64,000 bases of DNA from Lineus longissimus (Eukaryota; Nemertea; Pilidiophora; Heteronemertea; Lineidae). The stretch covers positions 1,867,501 to 1,931,500 of the forward strand of contig NC_088310.1 in NCBI RefSeq assembly GCF_910592395.1. The letters are read 5' to 3'. Positions within the stretch are counted from its first letter, which is position 1, and each line of letters opens with the position of its first letter. The position numbers and the translations under genes are program-made. The notes under the pieces are model-generated. The model was not told the DNA's origin. It made no database searches and saw only the letters and a program-made list of their open reading frames with translations. Shown here in pieces: positions 10,767 through 22,459 of the stretch.

Positions 10767-13114
10767 ATGGGTAAGTGAGAATGATTTTCTTTTCTTCATT
10801 GGAGCGAAATGAAATGGTGACCTTTGTTTGATTGAAGAAGGATTCAAATCTGAAGAAAATAAATTCTCTCAAACATCATTCTCGAATAGGCCTATCTGAA
10901 AGCGGCAAGATAATCCCAACCTTTCAGAGTAAACGATAAATGATGATAATGGATATTTATTGTAATTAATGTATTTAAAAATTTCTGCAAGTACATTATA
11001 TACAATTTTCAATTAATTAATTGTTTAGATATATCATCAGACGCGAAGTGTTTCCAACATCTCGTTGAACTCATGGAAAGAGAATACACGTATTATCATG
11101 TTCAAAAATGAGACTCCAAGAATTTAATGATCGATAATCTCACATTCAATTTTTCATTTTTGAAAGGTTATCAAATGTTTTTAGGCCTATTGGTCATACA
11201 TCAGCATTTTATGTAATGAGTGTTCTGTCTGTTCTCTCTCCTTGTTTATCATCTTGTTTTCATTTTGATCATTTCAATCGGAACCGTCTGAATATTGGTG
11301 AAATGTCACGAATCTGCCGTATACCACAAAGAATGGAGCTCCACAAGCCAGAATATTTTTTTAACTCTGGAGTTATGCATAATGATGACCACAAAGTTAC
11401 ATGCATAAATGCCTCTGCATTTCTACAAAAGAGATGTAGTTCTTTCCTATAGAAAGAACTGTGATTCTCCTTTGATATTTTTACATTCACTGATTTCATC
11501 CCCTCGCTCATGGGCTGAAAGTGAAAGTAAGCAGTTTTAGATGGCCCATCTCATGAAGATATTCACGTTATGTACATTGTTATTATCATTCTAATCAAAG
11601 GACGCATCTTCAAAAACGTGAACAGAAAATGTGGCATTGGTGTTACTGCACCCTGATGTACACAAAACACCGGTGTTTTCATCCATGTTCTGCAGTTCCA
11701 AGGTCTCGATCTTGAGTAAAGATACCGAGAACCTGTGCTCCATCCATCATTTGGCGACTCTGGAGTCTACCAGACTTGTCAACCTTGTCATGTCGGCGTC
11801 GCCTCCACAATCCGGGGGTCAAAGGAGAGGAGCTTTCCTTCCCTTCACCTGACACCCAAAGCTATAAAACTGTCGCATGGTGAAATTCACACCAACAACC
11901 TACTTAAACTAACTTTGTCGTTTATGAGCCGTCTAATTAAAAGGTTAAATAAATCGTCTATTATCTTTTAGGTTCTTTCACCCTAGATAATGTGTCACCC
12001 ATTTTCCGGGTCATTTTGTAAAACACGGCGTTCTTTTCATTATCGTGTTCAGTGTACATATCATCCTAAAAATCAGCAAACATTTTAGCCATCTCCAGCG
12101 ATAATACGCGTGAACAATTAAAAACATGTCGATTGATTGGCGGTGCATGTGCGACAATCTTTAAGTCTCTGTCTTCAGGGAAGAATGGATATCGATGGTC
12201 AATCCCGATAGATCGGCATGACAACCATTTACAAGAACCAATCAGCAGATGATCAAACTTCATTCAAAACAAAGGTTTGTTGCGTTTTAATATCGTTCCC
12301 CATTTCATCATTTTCAGAAACGCCATATGGTGAGGTGAACCAACTAGGAGGTGTCTTCGTCAACGGCCGTCCCTTACCCAACGCCGTCCGCTTACGCATC
12401 GTGGAGCTCGCCCAGCTCGGGGTCCGTCCGTGTGACATCAGCCGTCAGCTGAGAGTGTCTCATGGCTGTGTCAGCAAGATCCTCGCCCGGTACCATGAGA
12501 CAGGTTCAATTCTGCCCGGGGCCATCGGAGGCAGTAAACCACGCGTCACAACCCCGAACGTGGTCAAACATATCAAGGTTTACAAGGAAAGGGACCCAGG
12601 GATATTCGCTTGGGAAATCAGGGACAAACTTTTAGTGGACGGTATATGTGATAAGTTCAATGTGCCGTCCGTGAGCTCAATCAGTAGAATTCTCAGGAAC
12701 AAACTGGGTAGTTTACACCACTTTGGACATCCGTGCAATGATAATGTATTTGGTTCGAAGGACCATTCGGCCATATTTAGCCCGGCGATATACCCGTATA
12801 CGTGTGGCGCAACCATGCCTAATGTGGCACCAAATGCTCATGGACATTCTGGATTATCCCAGCCTCCTCATCCGGGGTCTTTGTCCCACTTATCCTCAAA
12901 ACATGGGCCCGTGCCTCCTCTGACCAATGGGACATTTCGGTCATGGCCCATGTCTCACGCAGTGAACGATCTCTTGAACTATTCTCATGCCCATGGGATA
13001 AACTCAATCGCCCAAAACCAAGCCCCCACTAATCATGGAGTACATGTTTCACAGACTTATAACTATTACAACGTGACGCCACCTGTCGGATCACTTTACA
13101 CTTTGCAGAGTTAG
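10767..13114 (+). CDS. Pax1/9: Pax1/9 paired-domain transcription factor, two coding exons
   Basis: The proposed first coding exon ends at 10770 with ATG G followed by GTAAGTGAG, and exon 2 is 12318-13114. Joining restores [13 protein letters not shown], close to the start of vertebrate PAX9 and PAX1, with 266 residues in total. Residues about 6-132 are a complete paired domain ([60 protein letters not shown]). There is no homeodomain, as expected for the Pax1/9 (Pox meso) group. An octapeptide-like HAVNDLLN follows at about 210-217. In exon 2 the frame is open upstream of 12318, but that part is intronic: TTTTCAG precedes the homologous start. Pax1/9 is expressed in pharyngeal endoderm in deuterostomes and in foregut or mesoderm in protostomes. 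The stop may not be the only C-terminus, because an alternative frame follows. The exon 1 assignment is inferred; the paired domain is certain. Confidence 0.92.
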
Positions 13115-13187
13115 TCCCCCGCCGCCCAGTAACTCCACCTCGCCGTATATATACAACCCGGGGTACATCAACGATAACGCACTCTAA
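13115..13187 (+). other. Possible alternative Pax1/9 C-terminal frame
   Basis: Directly after the TAG at 13112-13114, the frame shifted by one reads PPPPSNSTSPYIYNPGYIN and then DNAL, ending at TAA 13185-13187. Its composition resembles Pax C-terminal tails (Ser, Pro, Tyr, Asn). A good acceptor, CTTTACACTTTGCAG, ends at 13108. Alternative splicing into this acceptor, or a one-base indel in this allele, could join it to the main protein. Confidence 0.4.
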
Positions 13188-13797
13188 ACTGGAAGGTTCA
13201 AACTCCTCAATCAAGGTCCCATGCATGGCCAGACCTATCACCGTGAGGCCCCTGGGGTCCGAAGGCGTAGATATGTCAAAACTTTAGAAAGGCATAGAAA
13301 TGTCAAATGTCATATACATGTAGTTGGGAAGACAAGATGGGTAAAACAAGAAGAATCAGCCTCTGATTTTGGTGTAAGCGGACTTGGAATCACACAAACA
13401 CAGCCATATCTGATATGAGATTGATTGAAGTTCAAATCTGATAAAAAGTTACTGTCCTGCTTGGGTACGCTATTATCGCGTGGTTTCACTCTTTCAGCGT
13501 TAATCCGCAGCACGATTTATGATGAAATAGTTTATTGGGGTGCTAAGGTTACTGACGAGGTGCTAGTAAACTATGTGTTTTGCAGCAAATAGAAATATAT
13601 AACACGGATGAAATCGAAGTTGTTGTTAGTAATATCAAAATGTGTTTGTAAATGGTAACATGGTCTAAAAGTGTTGTTTCCCGGTCCAGAAGCTGTGCAA
13701 ATGCAGCAATCAACGGGAGTCGTCCCGATATCTATCATGTCATCTAAAATGATGATCAAGCTCTGCCATCAGTTTTAAATGTTCATTTCTCTCTCTT

Positions 13798-14054
13798 TGA
13801 AATCAGTGCGCCCATCTGCATATGTAATTCAGCACTATTGGGTATCAATAGCCGGCTGCCAGGTATCAGCAATAAGTTAATTGGAAGCAAATGAATCCCG
13901 CGGTGAGTTAATTGGCATCAGTTACTCGAGCACTTGTTTGCAGAATTGATACAACAGCCAAGAAGGCTAGGATCTTTCCCGAGCGTAATTGAAAAATAAC
14001 GAATTATCGCGCTTTGATGGTGATCCGTTAGGTCAGTGATCCGTTAGGTCAGTG
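13798..14054. promoter_or_regulatory. Candidate enhancer 3' of Pax1/9
   Basis: Two TTAATTGG cores, each preceded by AAG or GAG, lie about 40 bp apart (near 13875 and 13918), with further TAATT/AATTG words at about 13825 and 13985. These are NK- or Antp-type homeodomain core sequences. The 3' edge carries a tandem copy of GTGATCCGTTAGGTCA (14020-14054). Composition is even, with none of the inverted repeats seen around it. Regulatory function is inferred only from motif density and proximity to Pax1/9. Confidence 0.3.
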
Positions 14055-14401
14055 ATTTGCCCAAGTTCCAACTCACAACTTATGGACGAAGAGTGTAAGC
14101 CGATGTAAAACCAACCCAGTTATGTGCCTCCTTGGTCACCCTCCCATAGAATCTGATCCATTCCCTCAGCACGAAGCGGGACACGAAGCCCACTCCACGG
14201 GGGGTACTGTGTCTCGACACAAGTTCGACAGTAAGCCAACACGCTCCCATGCAGATTTCGACATCATTACGAGGCAGTAAAAGTGTTGGCATGGTCAGAA
14301 CTTCACTTTGTTGTCGTTGTTGTTTTTTACTTCTGAAAAACATGGGCCGTGGGAATTTCATTGATCTTTTCAAAAGGTGAATTCAATCTCATGAGGATGT
14401 C

Positions 14402-14981
14402 CATCCTGAGATCAGGATTTTTTACTCCTACGTCATATACAAAATATCGACAGGCGCCGAATACCGGTACCTATATTGAAGCGCACTGGTTATGCCATGT
14501 TGCATGATGTCAAGTTTGAATCGCTGAATCGATGCACGGTCCTTTTTTTCGGTCAGACGTATGACGTACAAGTTGATAACGTTTTCTGGGCTGCTCAGCG
14601 AGATCGAAGAACAAGAAAACGCGCTAAAGCAGAGTTTTTAATATTGATTTGTTTACATGGTTTGTGATTGTTCTCCACGGTCGGCTTGACAAACAACACC
14701 GGCACGTTCCCGTTATCTTAACTATACAGGTGGATGCAACTCGGAGCACTTCAAACCCGAAATCAAAAGGAACATATTTTTTTGTTATGGGAGTTTGGCA
14801 AATACGAATGATATGAATGGAAAATGTTTTGAGACTTTGACATGTTTTCATGCGCTGTTTCTGAGCGAATTTCTACAATACGTCATAGTATATATACATC
14901 CTGGCACCAGTTGTTTTCAATATACTCCGCCTCTCGATATTTCATACGATATAGGAGTGAAAAAAGCCTGATCTCAGGATG
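14402..14981. mobile_element. 580-bp foldback element, CATCCTGA family
   Basis: The left end CATCCTGAGATCAGG and the following 40 bp (ACTCCTACGTCATATAC, ATATCGACAGGCG) are inverted at 14930-14981, which ends CTGATCTCAGGATG. Arms are about 55 bp with several mismatches. The interior encodes nothing recognisable. Shorter relatives with the same ends occur at 17043, 25148 and 29168. Confidence 0.7.
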
Positions 14982-17042
14982 TACATGTAGTTTAGGACTA
15001 CAAAAAGATAACGAAAATTTGGCAAATTGCATTCCCTTCTCTGACGAATCTTTCCAACCTATTAGCCTAAGTCAACCAATTTACATTGTTCACCCAACCG
15101 ACGCCAGTGTTTTGCCGGTGATGAGAAAACCAGAGGAAATGATCGGTGAGCAGTGAGGCCAAGTTGGAAAACTGTTTGTGTTTTCATGATTACTATAGAG
15201 AGTTCCAAAAACGACGATGGATGGTGTTGCTTTCATTCAAAATGCCAAAGAAATTCGATGGCGTCTTTTCATTGGGGACTACAGGCGACAAAGAAAAATA
15301 CCCCGAAAATGCGCTGCATACGACAATGACACATGCCCAGCACTTTGAAAAAGAATCTACAATTATAGGCTTCAAGAGAAATGAGCGCACTGATGAAAAA
15401 TGGGACTTTCTTTACTTGGCCTAGCCATAACTGACGGGTCCAGTTGCCATTGCCCATCCGCCTTGATGGATGAGCGAAATGCCGACACAATAATTTCTGA
15501 ATGTGTCAAATCCTGATTTGTTTCTGCATACCTGGGTGCTCATTTGTTAAATCACTGCCCTAAGGTTGATGAGGCAATAAGTCTCAAGTTTTATGCGGCA
15601 GGAACGATCCGGTTGAAGTCGAAGAAAAGAAAAGGCGACGAGCTTGGAGCATCAAACCTGGAAATAATGTTGCGAATGAAAACAGTTCGAGGTGGCCACC
15701 CCCTGATACACTGGAAAACTGAAATCACGTTTTAGAAAATATTTGATCTTACGTCAATCCAAATGGGTTGGTAAGGCACTCAGGCCTGTTCAAATGCAGC
15801 GTCTGCATCCAATAATAGAATTAGTGTGTGGCACTGACTAGGGGGCATCTCACACGTACATGTATAGTACAGAACAATCACTGAGACCGTTTGCCCACCT
15901 TTGATGACCCATTTCTCTCCAATTTTGAAATGGAGGACCATCAAGAGAAACCAAGGAAATTGTTAATTTATTAGTTTATCGTTCCACAATACCATGAATA
16001 CATAGAACTACACGGTCGTTAGCGAGTTTTTGTTTCAACTGGCGGAAGTGTTGTTGTGTTTTCGGGCCTCCATCGATCATGCGGTGACACCTCCACCAAG
16101 ATGGGCCGCCATCGCGGCGCCAGAGACATATGCTATCGTCACCCAAACCGGCTGTGAATGTCACATAAATAACGCAAGAGTCAAACCGACAAGTCGCGTG
16201 TGACTCGAAGAGCCAACGACACCATTCCTCTGCACCGGTTACCAAGTATACATGTGTCTTGATTTTAGGCCACGCCTTCAAACTGCAGTGACCAGCGTGG
16301 GCAAAACGCCGCACATGCGAATTTCGCTTGGGTATCCCTTTTCGTTCCATCATTAAAAGTAGGCTCCTTTGCAGTCCATTTCGTCATCCCGATCGTCCTT
16401 CCTTTATGGGTGAGGGCGAGGGACGAGGCCGGTCCACTGCGTCCACTGCGTACCCTAAGGGTCAACTGATCATTTTAGGACTGGAGCGGTTTAAAAATAT
16501 CGATGCCTTATAATATTTAAACTCTTCTAATTAACAGCGATTGATGATGACAGACATTATAGTTTTTACTCGCTTTTTTACCTCAAACACAACCGAAGCA
16601 ATATGAGCTTATAAAGTTTTGACTGGACGGCGGCATCTTGAACTAAGTCGTGGGAAAGGGCCATTTTATAGTGAATTATCAGTAACAACCTTGTTTGTTC
16701 CCTTGTTCGCGTGAACTTACAAGTTTCTCTCGACGACTTTTGCACCTGTTGGTGTGGTACATGCAATATTCGCTGGGTTTATCTCGCGAATGCCGGCGTT
16801 GTAACAACGCTTATAACTTTTGATGCGGCCATTTATCAGTCGCGTCGACAGGTAATAACGAAAGGTGAACCGATTCTAATTATTCTCCTGGTTTAAAGAT
16901 GGTCCACACATTTATTAGTCGACGGGTTAGGATCACAGCCAATTTAGAAAAAGATGTCGTACGAGGCAGCTATGGGCCTATACATAATGTAAAAGCTGCG
17001 AGCGGCCGAGGTGCACAAGTCTAACTCCATCTGCCCAATTTG

Positions 17043-17113
17043 CATCCTGGCCTATATAACCAGTGGTTTTTTATCTGCTCCGCATAGAAGTAAAAAGGCC
17101 TGATCTCATGATG
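17043..17113. mobile_element. Short CATCCTGA-family element
   Basis: Begins CATCCTGGCC and ends TGATCTCATGATG, with the internal CTCCGC and AGTAAAAAGGCCTG words shared with the 14.4-15.0 kb element. The two ends are imperfect inverted copies. It is probably a deleted copy of the same MITE family. Confidence 0.45.
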
Positions 17114-17756
17114 ACCAATTTGAGGATTTTGAATGAATTCCGTCGAGAGGCGAATGTTGAACTCGTTATCAAAACTTATCGACGCCGCCGAACAATACCG
17201 ATGTGTTACGGAAATGAACGAATAGTACGCCGTCACTGCTGGATCTGTCAGAGTGATTTTCCAACGAACTGAAAGTCGTGAAAGTTCTATTTGAAAGAGT
17301 GGTAAACAAGAGGGAAAGGTAAGGGTGTAAACCAAAATGAAGCAGCGAGTATATACATTTTGTATATCATGGCTGATGTAAGCTACTTTCATTTTCATTA
17401 AAGTGAACTTGCTATTAGAATTCGTGTCCAATACATCATTATGTACCAGTATGCATAGTCCTATACACGATATATTGAATCGATTATCACGAGCGCGGAA
17501 ATCATTGTCGCCCTAACCCATTTACTACCCATTTCCAATCTATAAATATGTTTTCGGTAAAGGTTGGCCTCTATATGTTTGGGCAGCATGCAAATGAGGT
17601 CTCCGGCGCGAGTGTGTGGCTGGCGCCGAAAGTGGACTGAAGCACGGTTTCGGCTTTAAGGCGAGGCATGATTTATGGTATCCGAAGGTTTGATTGGCTG
17701 ATTTACCTGAAAGGCTAATCTGGCCTTTTTGGCCGTATCATCAAACACTGCACGTA

Positions 17757-18252
17757 TATGGCTGGCGGGAGTGGACAAATATCTGAATTAAGGGTCGGGA
17801 TAAATCAGATTTATACCACGACTATATTCATAATAGTAGACAGCCAATCAGAGAGCCGAATTTATGGACGGAAGTGCGATTTATGGACGCCGGAAGTGCG
17901 ATATATGGACGCCGGAATAACAAAGGTCGTCCAACATTCTAACATCCGGCGTCCATAAATAGCACTTCCGGCGTCTATATATCGCACTTCCGGCGTCCAT
18001 AAATCGCACTTCCGTCCATAAATTCGGCTCTCTGATTGGCTGTCTGCTATTACGAATATAGTCGTGGGTCTAAAACGATTATAGTCGTGGGTTGATTCAT
18101 TTATGTCGTGGTATAATTCAGATTTAATGGTCACCATAATTCATGAAATGCGGGGTTCTGATTGGCTGTCTACTATTATGAATATAGTCGTGGTATAAAT
18201 CTGATTTATCCCGACCCTTAATTCAGATATTTGTCCACTCCCGCCAGCCATA
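17757..18252. mobile_element. 496-bp foldback transposon with 6-bp target duplication
   Basis: The outer arms begin TATGGCTGGCGGGAGTGG and stay nearly identical in inverted orientation for about 97 bp (17757-17853 and 18156-18252). CACGTA flanks both ends (17751-17756 and 18253-18258), consistent with a target-site duplication. Nested inside is a second inverted pair (about 17835-17911 and 17972-18060) built from repeated GGACGCCGGAAGTGCGAT-type units. No protein is encoded. The near identity of the arms suggests recent mobility or arm-to-arm gene conversion. Confidence 0.85.
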
Positions 18253-18258
18253 CACGTA

Positions 18259-18434
18259 GGCAGCATGAGCCCCGGATGCCTAACGGTCCTGCTGACGGGA
18301 TGCCGAGTGCGTTCACGTTGTTCCCTTGTTTAATAAGAATATTTATAGCAAAGCGATAATTTCACTTATAATTTGAATTTGGATTAGCATAATTTTATCA
18401 TTCCATCTGAGACAGGCGAGCTGAAGTGCTTCCT
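18259..18434 (+). promoter_or_regulatory. Presumed promoter and 5' UTR of the DSTYK-like gene
   Basis: This 176-bp stretch separates the foldback element from the DSTYK-like start codon. It is AT-rich without a clear TATA box. The foldback therefore sits in the immediate upstream flank of the gene. Confidence 0.35.
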
Positions 18435-21400
18435 ATGGCGTCAAATCAGCCACTTTCCGACGACTTGGGCGTGCCGGCATCGCTTGAAAAGTTAAAGAAA
18501 CAGTTCGACGCTTTCTACTCGTACCGGACTGTTCTCAAGGAAAGCTATGGTCGAGTGTCCGCCTCTTTCCAACTCTTGGAAGGGGATGAGGTCTGTGATA
18601 GCCTGAAGAACGTTTTTACAGAAGGAACTAATGCCATCGACGGGGTCCTTGAGAAAAATCCGGTCATCATGATCGGCGGTCAGCTCAACTGTGGCAAGTC
18701 GTCCTTCATTAATCTGCTGTTGAACCGTCGAGTGGTCCCAGTGAATCAACACCCTTGCACGGCGAGGATCGTACGGATCAAGTACAGCCAGGAGGAATAT
18801 TTCCAGGTTAGTGTTGCTAAAAGGGCAAGTAAAATGAAAACCTTTCGCCCTAAAGCAAGGTTAACATATTTACCGGTATTGTCAAGTAAAAAAATATGGG
18901 TATGTTGAACTACGTGTGATCAAATACCGACAGCAATTCCGACAGCAATTGTTGATCTCGCTGTCAGTATTGTATGCTCCTTGCCTCGCACACGTTACTG
19001 ATGCACTGAAGAATTCAGGATGGGGACATTCTGGCTGCACGTTTGATAACGACGCCCTCTTCTTGCCTGTGATCGACCAGCTCAAGTTCCACTCTCAATT
19101 CTTTTTGTAGTTAACAGATGCCACAGGAAACACGAAGGGGCCAAAATGTCCACTGGATAGAAAAACCCTCAGGAAAGAAATACAGTTAGAAGGAGAAAGA
19201 GAAAGTCGGGCGAAGGTTGATGAGATGGTGGAGATAGGATTGAACAGTCCCTTGCTCGAATCCGGTCTGCAGATTATCGATACTCCGGGCTTGAGTGAGA
19301 ACGAGGCTTTGGATGCAGTGGTCACCCAATGTCTTGATGGGGTTCTGCAAGTTCTCTTCTACGTAATCGATGGTAATACTGCTTGGCGCCGCCAGGTAAT
19401 CTTTGAGCGCATCCGAACTGTCCGGTAGTGCCCTATCGCTCCCTGAAACTCAAAGGTCATCATCATTTGACATAATCAAATCGTTAACATTAGGATTGGC
19501 TTGAATAAGATATCACAAAGATCTTTCAGTGCAGATTGATGTGACTTAATGTCCAAACTGTTAATAAGATTCGTGTGACGCCTCGATCTGCAGACAGAGT
19601 GTTTAACTTGGCTTAGAATATCTTACAAACTGATCCTAGCATAGGTCATGGTGCTCAGGAATGGATTGTCCTGTAATACCATGTCTTGATTACAGGACGC
19701 AGAATTCATGTCAAAAATTCTGAAAAGGTCACCGGACATCAAGATCATTTACGTCTGCAACAAGTGCGAAGAGGATGAAGAGGCGACAATGCTGGATGCC
19801 CCGGATAGCGACTCGGAAACAGAAACATTGCCGCCGCCTATCCCAAAAGGCACGATCGTGTTCTCGAAGTTGAAGAATTCCTGCTTGCTCTCAGAAGAGG
19901 AGGAGATTACATGTAACAGGTTAAGGCACTATATGTTCTAAAACGCCACGTCTATAATGTAGCACTGTTTACTGTATGAAACACTGTGCCTCATCAGCTC
20001 ATGCTGGCGTTTAGTTTGAGGTGTTTTCGAATAAACCGAACTTGAGGTATTGGTTGTCTCGCCTGGTGGAGCTTTCATATTTCGCCAAATGCCTTTTAGC
20101 TCTACACTCGGGGTGTTTGGTCAGACAACAAATATATCCTGTTTGGTATCAGTTCCTGCTTCATCCATTTACTAAAGTTGCTGGTTTGACACGCTCGTAA
20201 AAGAAGTCAATGTTAATTCAAGTCCTATAGATAGCCAAAGTGATTCTAGCATGGTGTGATGTTTTAATGGCGATGTGAATATTCATGCATCTTGACCATG
20301 TTGACGGTGTTCCTATTTTCAGGTTTTTCCAAATCTCCTGCACCAGGTTGAAACGATCTCAAAGTCATGATTACAAACCAGACGAGTTTTCTATCGAATA
20401 TCAGAGGCTGACGAATTCCCTCTGCGTCATATTACGTCACTTCCTCTACCATTTCCTTCGGCAAGCCGCCCTAAAACTGTTCGGCGTCGTCACCAAGTGC
20501 TACGATGTTTGCAGCAAGCACGAGCGTAGTCGCCCGGATGACCTTGTGCCGTTGCTGCTTGAGAAGTTTGAGGAAACACATTTGGACTTTGTCACAACCA
20601 TTTTCAAGTACGAAGAACAGTTAATGTGTGCAGTGGCTGGAGTAATGGCCAGCAAGATCGATGATGTGTCGAATGAAAGCATCACTCGTCTCAAAGGTCT
20701 TGGAAGCATTCTGCAAATGATCAGCAAGAAAGGGTTTTACCCGCTTCTTGTGTGTCTTTCTACACTCGGAGAAAAGATAGCATCTGATGAGACCATGCAA
20801 CTCACGCTGAAGACCATGGACTCTGAACTAAAAGCGATATCTAAGGACTTCTTCCATATATGTGAGGAGCTCGGTGCCCGTGGTGACATACTTACTCTTT
20901 TGAAGGGATTTACACATGCTGTGGAGAAGGCTGATATCATCAAGGGTCTTCCTGGACTCATAAGGCAGTGTTTGTGGAAACTGGTCCTTCCCGTCATGGA
21001 CGTCAGCGATGTCGAAGAAACAGCGGAACTGTTTTTACCAATAGATCAGATTGTTGCAATGGTTGATCCTGGAGAATTGAGCCAAAGCATTTGTCGGAAG
21101 ATTTCAAATGAGCTCTCAGATGGGAGCGCAGTAATCTATTTGGTGTGTAAAATTACGGAGAGTGTTGAAGAGATAGAAAAGGGCTCTCAATTTTCCAAGG
21201 AGGTGAGGTATTGCTTCCCGGCAGAAAATATGATATTGAAGTCTTTGCTTTCAACACTAAAGTACAAAGAGATTACCATTCTGGAGACGGTTGGGGAAGG
21301 CAGGCATTGCATGGTTTACAAGGCAAAACAGGGGAACATGATTCTTGCTGCAAGGCGAACTCTTGAGGGAGAAAACAGCGAAGACTTCCGGGACATGGCA

Positions 21401-22459
21401 AAAACCTATGCCATGTTCAGGTAGGTTGTTGGACATATCATGGCGTAAACAGAACCCTCTCCCTTGTTCGAGAAGGCTGCATTCTGAAGCAAGCCACTAC
21501 AATGTACGGTGCCAAAAGTACTTTCGAAGCGAACTACCTATTGATTACTGTTCGCGAAGTGATTCCGGAACAAACCTGTGCGATGAGCATGCATTCACCT
21601 CTATCGTCTCGTTCCTTTTCCAGAGATTTGAACGACCACTTGAACATCTTGAAGTCCCTCGATGTTGGCCGCGCCCCAACTGGACAAGTCCTTCTCCTAG
21701 TTCCTTATATCGAGAAGAGCCTGTATCAGGAACTGTGTGATGGGACGATGTTACAGTGTGAACCAGATGAGAGGTTGTCAGTTGGGATACAGATAGTAAA
21801 GGGATGCATGTACCTGAAGGAGATGGGATTAGAGGCAGTAGACCTTAGGCCAAACAACATTAGGGTAAGCAAATACTATATTTCAAATCGACTAATAAGC
21901 TTAAATAATGCTGATAGTTCCTTGCAGTTCTATTGACACTCATCAGGTGTTCGGACTTTGCTTGATTCGTGCTTCCTGGATGTACATGTACTCCTTCTTT
22001 CAGCTTCAAGATGGCTGTCCAAAGATTGACATCAGCAAGTGGCGAGGGGTTAGTACCCCCTACCCTCCACCAGACAACCAGCTACCCTTTCATTTCCCTG
22101 CAGAGTGTATCTGCGCTGACCAGAAACGGTATCCTTCTACACTGGACAGTTACGGTTCCGCCATACTGATATGGATGCTTGCTTGTGGAAAGTTTATCCG
22201 GCCTCCATTTGCTAGTGAGGAAGGCTCCGAAGGACAAGGGGGCCCGGACCCCACGGTAGCCATTTTGTGTAACCTTGATCGAGTAAGGCAAGAATTCGAT
22301 GAAATAATACAGCAATGTTCAGGCGCTGAGGCCGGCATGTCTCTCTTCCTCCCATTGGTCAGGACCATCCTAGAGAAATGTATTACTGACGAAATGGAGA
22401 GAATGGATGTTTTTGAACTACATGAAATGCTGCAGTCCCAGATGGCTATTCTGCAGTAG
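18435..22459 (+). CDS. DSTYK-like protein: dynamin-type GTPase plus pseudokinase
   Basis: Exons are 18435-18806, 19111-19395, 19696-19919, 20323-21420, 21624-21864 and 22004-22459 (TAG). Phases agree and the product is 891 residues; human DSTYK has 929. The N-terminal GTPase has G1 GGQLNCGKSS (81-90), G3 DTPG (181-184) and G4 NKCE (241-244). A long helical middle region follows. The kinase-like domain starts near 608. Its glycine loop reads GEGRHCMVY, the VAIK lysine is replaced (LAARRT, Arg at about 638), the alpha-C Glu is not evident, HRD reads AVD (731-733), with the Asn kept in RPNN, and DFG reads DIS (749-751). Kinase activity is therefore unlikely, while GTP binding looks possible. In vertebrate DSTYK the situation is reversed. 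A GTG nine bases upstream is in frame but ATG 18435 is preferred. It could be a lineage-specific paralogue rather than the orthologue. Confidence 0.85.

Larger units (their letters stand above)
13188..17756. other. Gene-poor interval downstream of Pax1/9
   Basis: No exon of a known family is visible. It holds a cluster of homeodomain-type sites (13798-14054), a foldback of about 580 bp (14402-14981) and a short relative of the same repeat family (17043-17113). Open frames of 92-125 codons near 15.1-15.4 kb and 16.0-16.35 kb have no recognisable similarity or splice context, and I treat them as chance. Confidence 0.5.

Noticed and set aside
12218-12317. In-frame N-terminal extension of the Pax1/9 exon starting MTTIYKNQ
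   Set aside because: The extension has no paired-domain similarity, and a pyrimidine-rich TTTTCAG acceptor sits exactly where homology begins. It is read as intron.
15146-15424. 92-codon plus-strand open frame starting MSSEAKLEN
   Set aside because: No family resemblance, no promoter or polyadenylation signal, and it lies in a repeat-rich spacer.
15976-16353. 125-codon minus-strand open frame
   Set aside because: It is Trp- and His-rich with no recognisable motif, no splice-site context and no neighbouring exon. It is probably chance.
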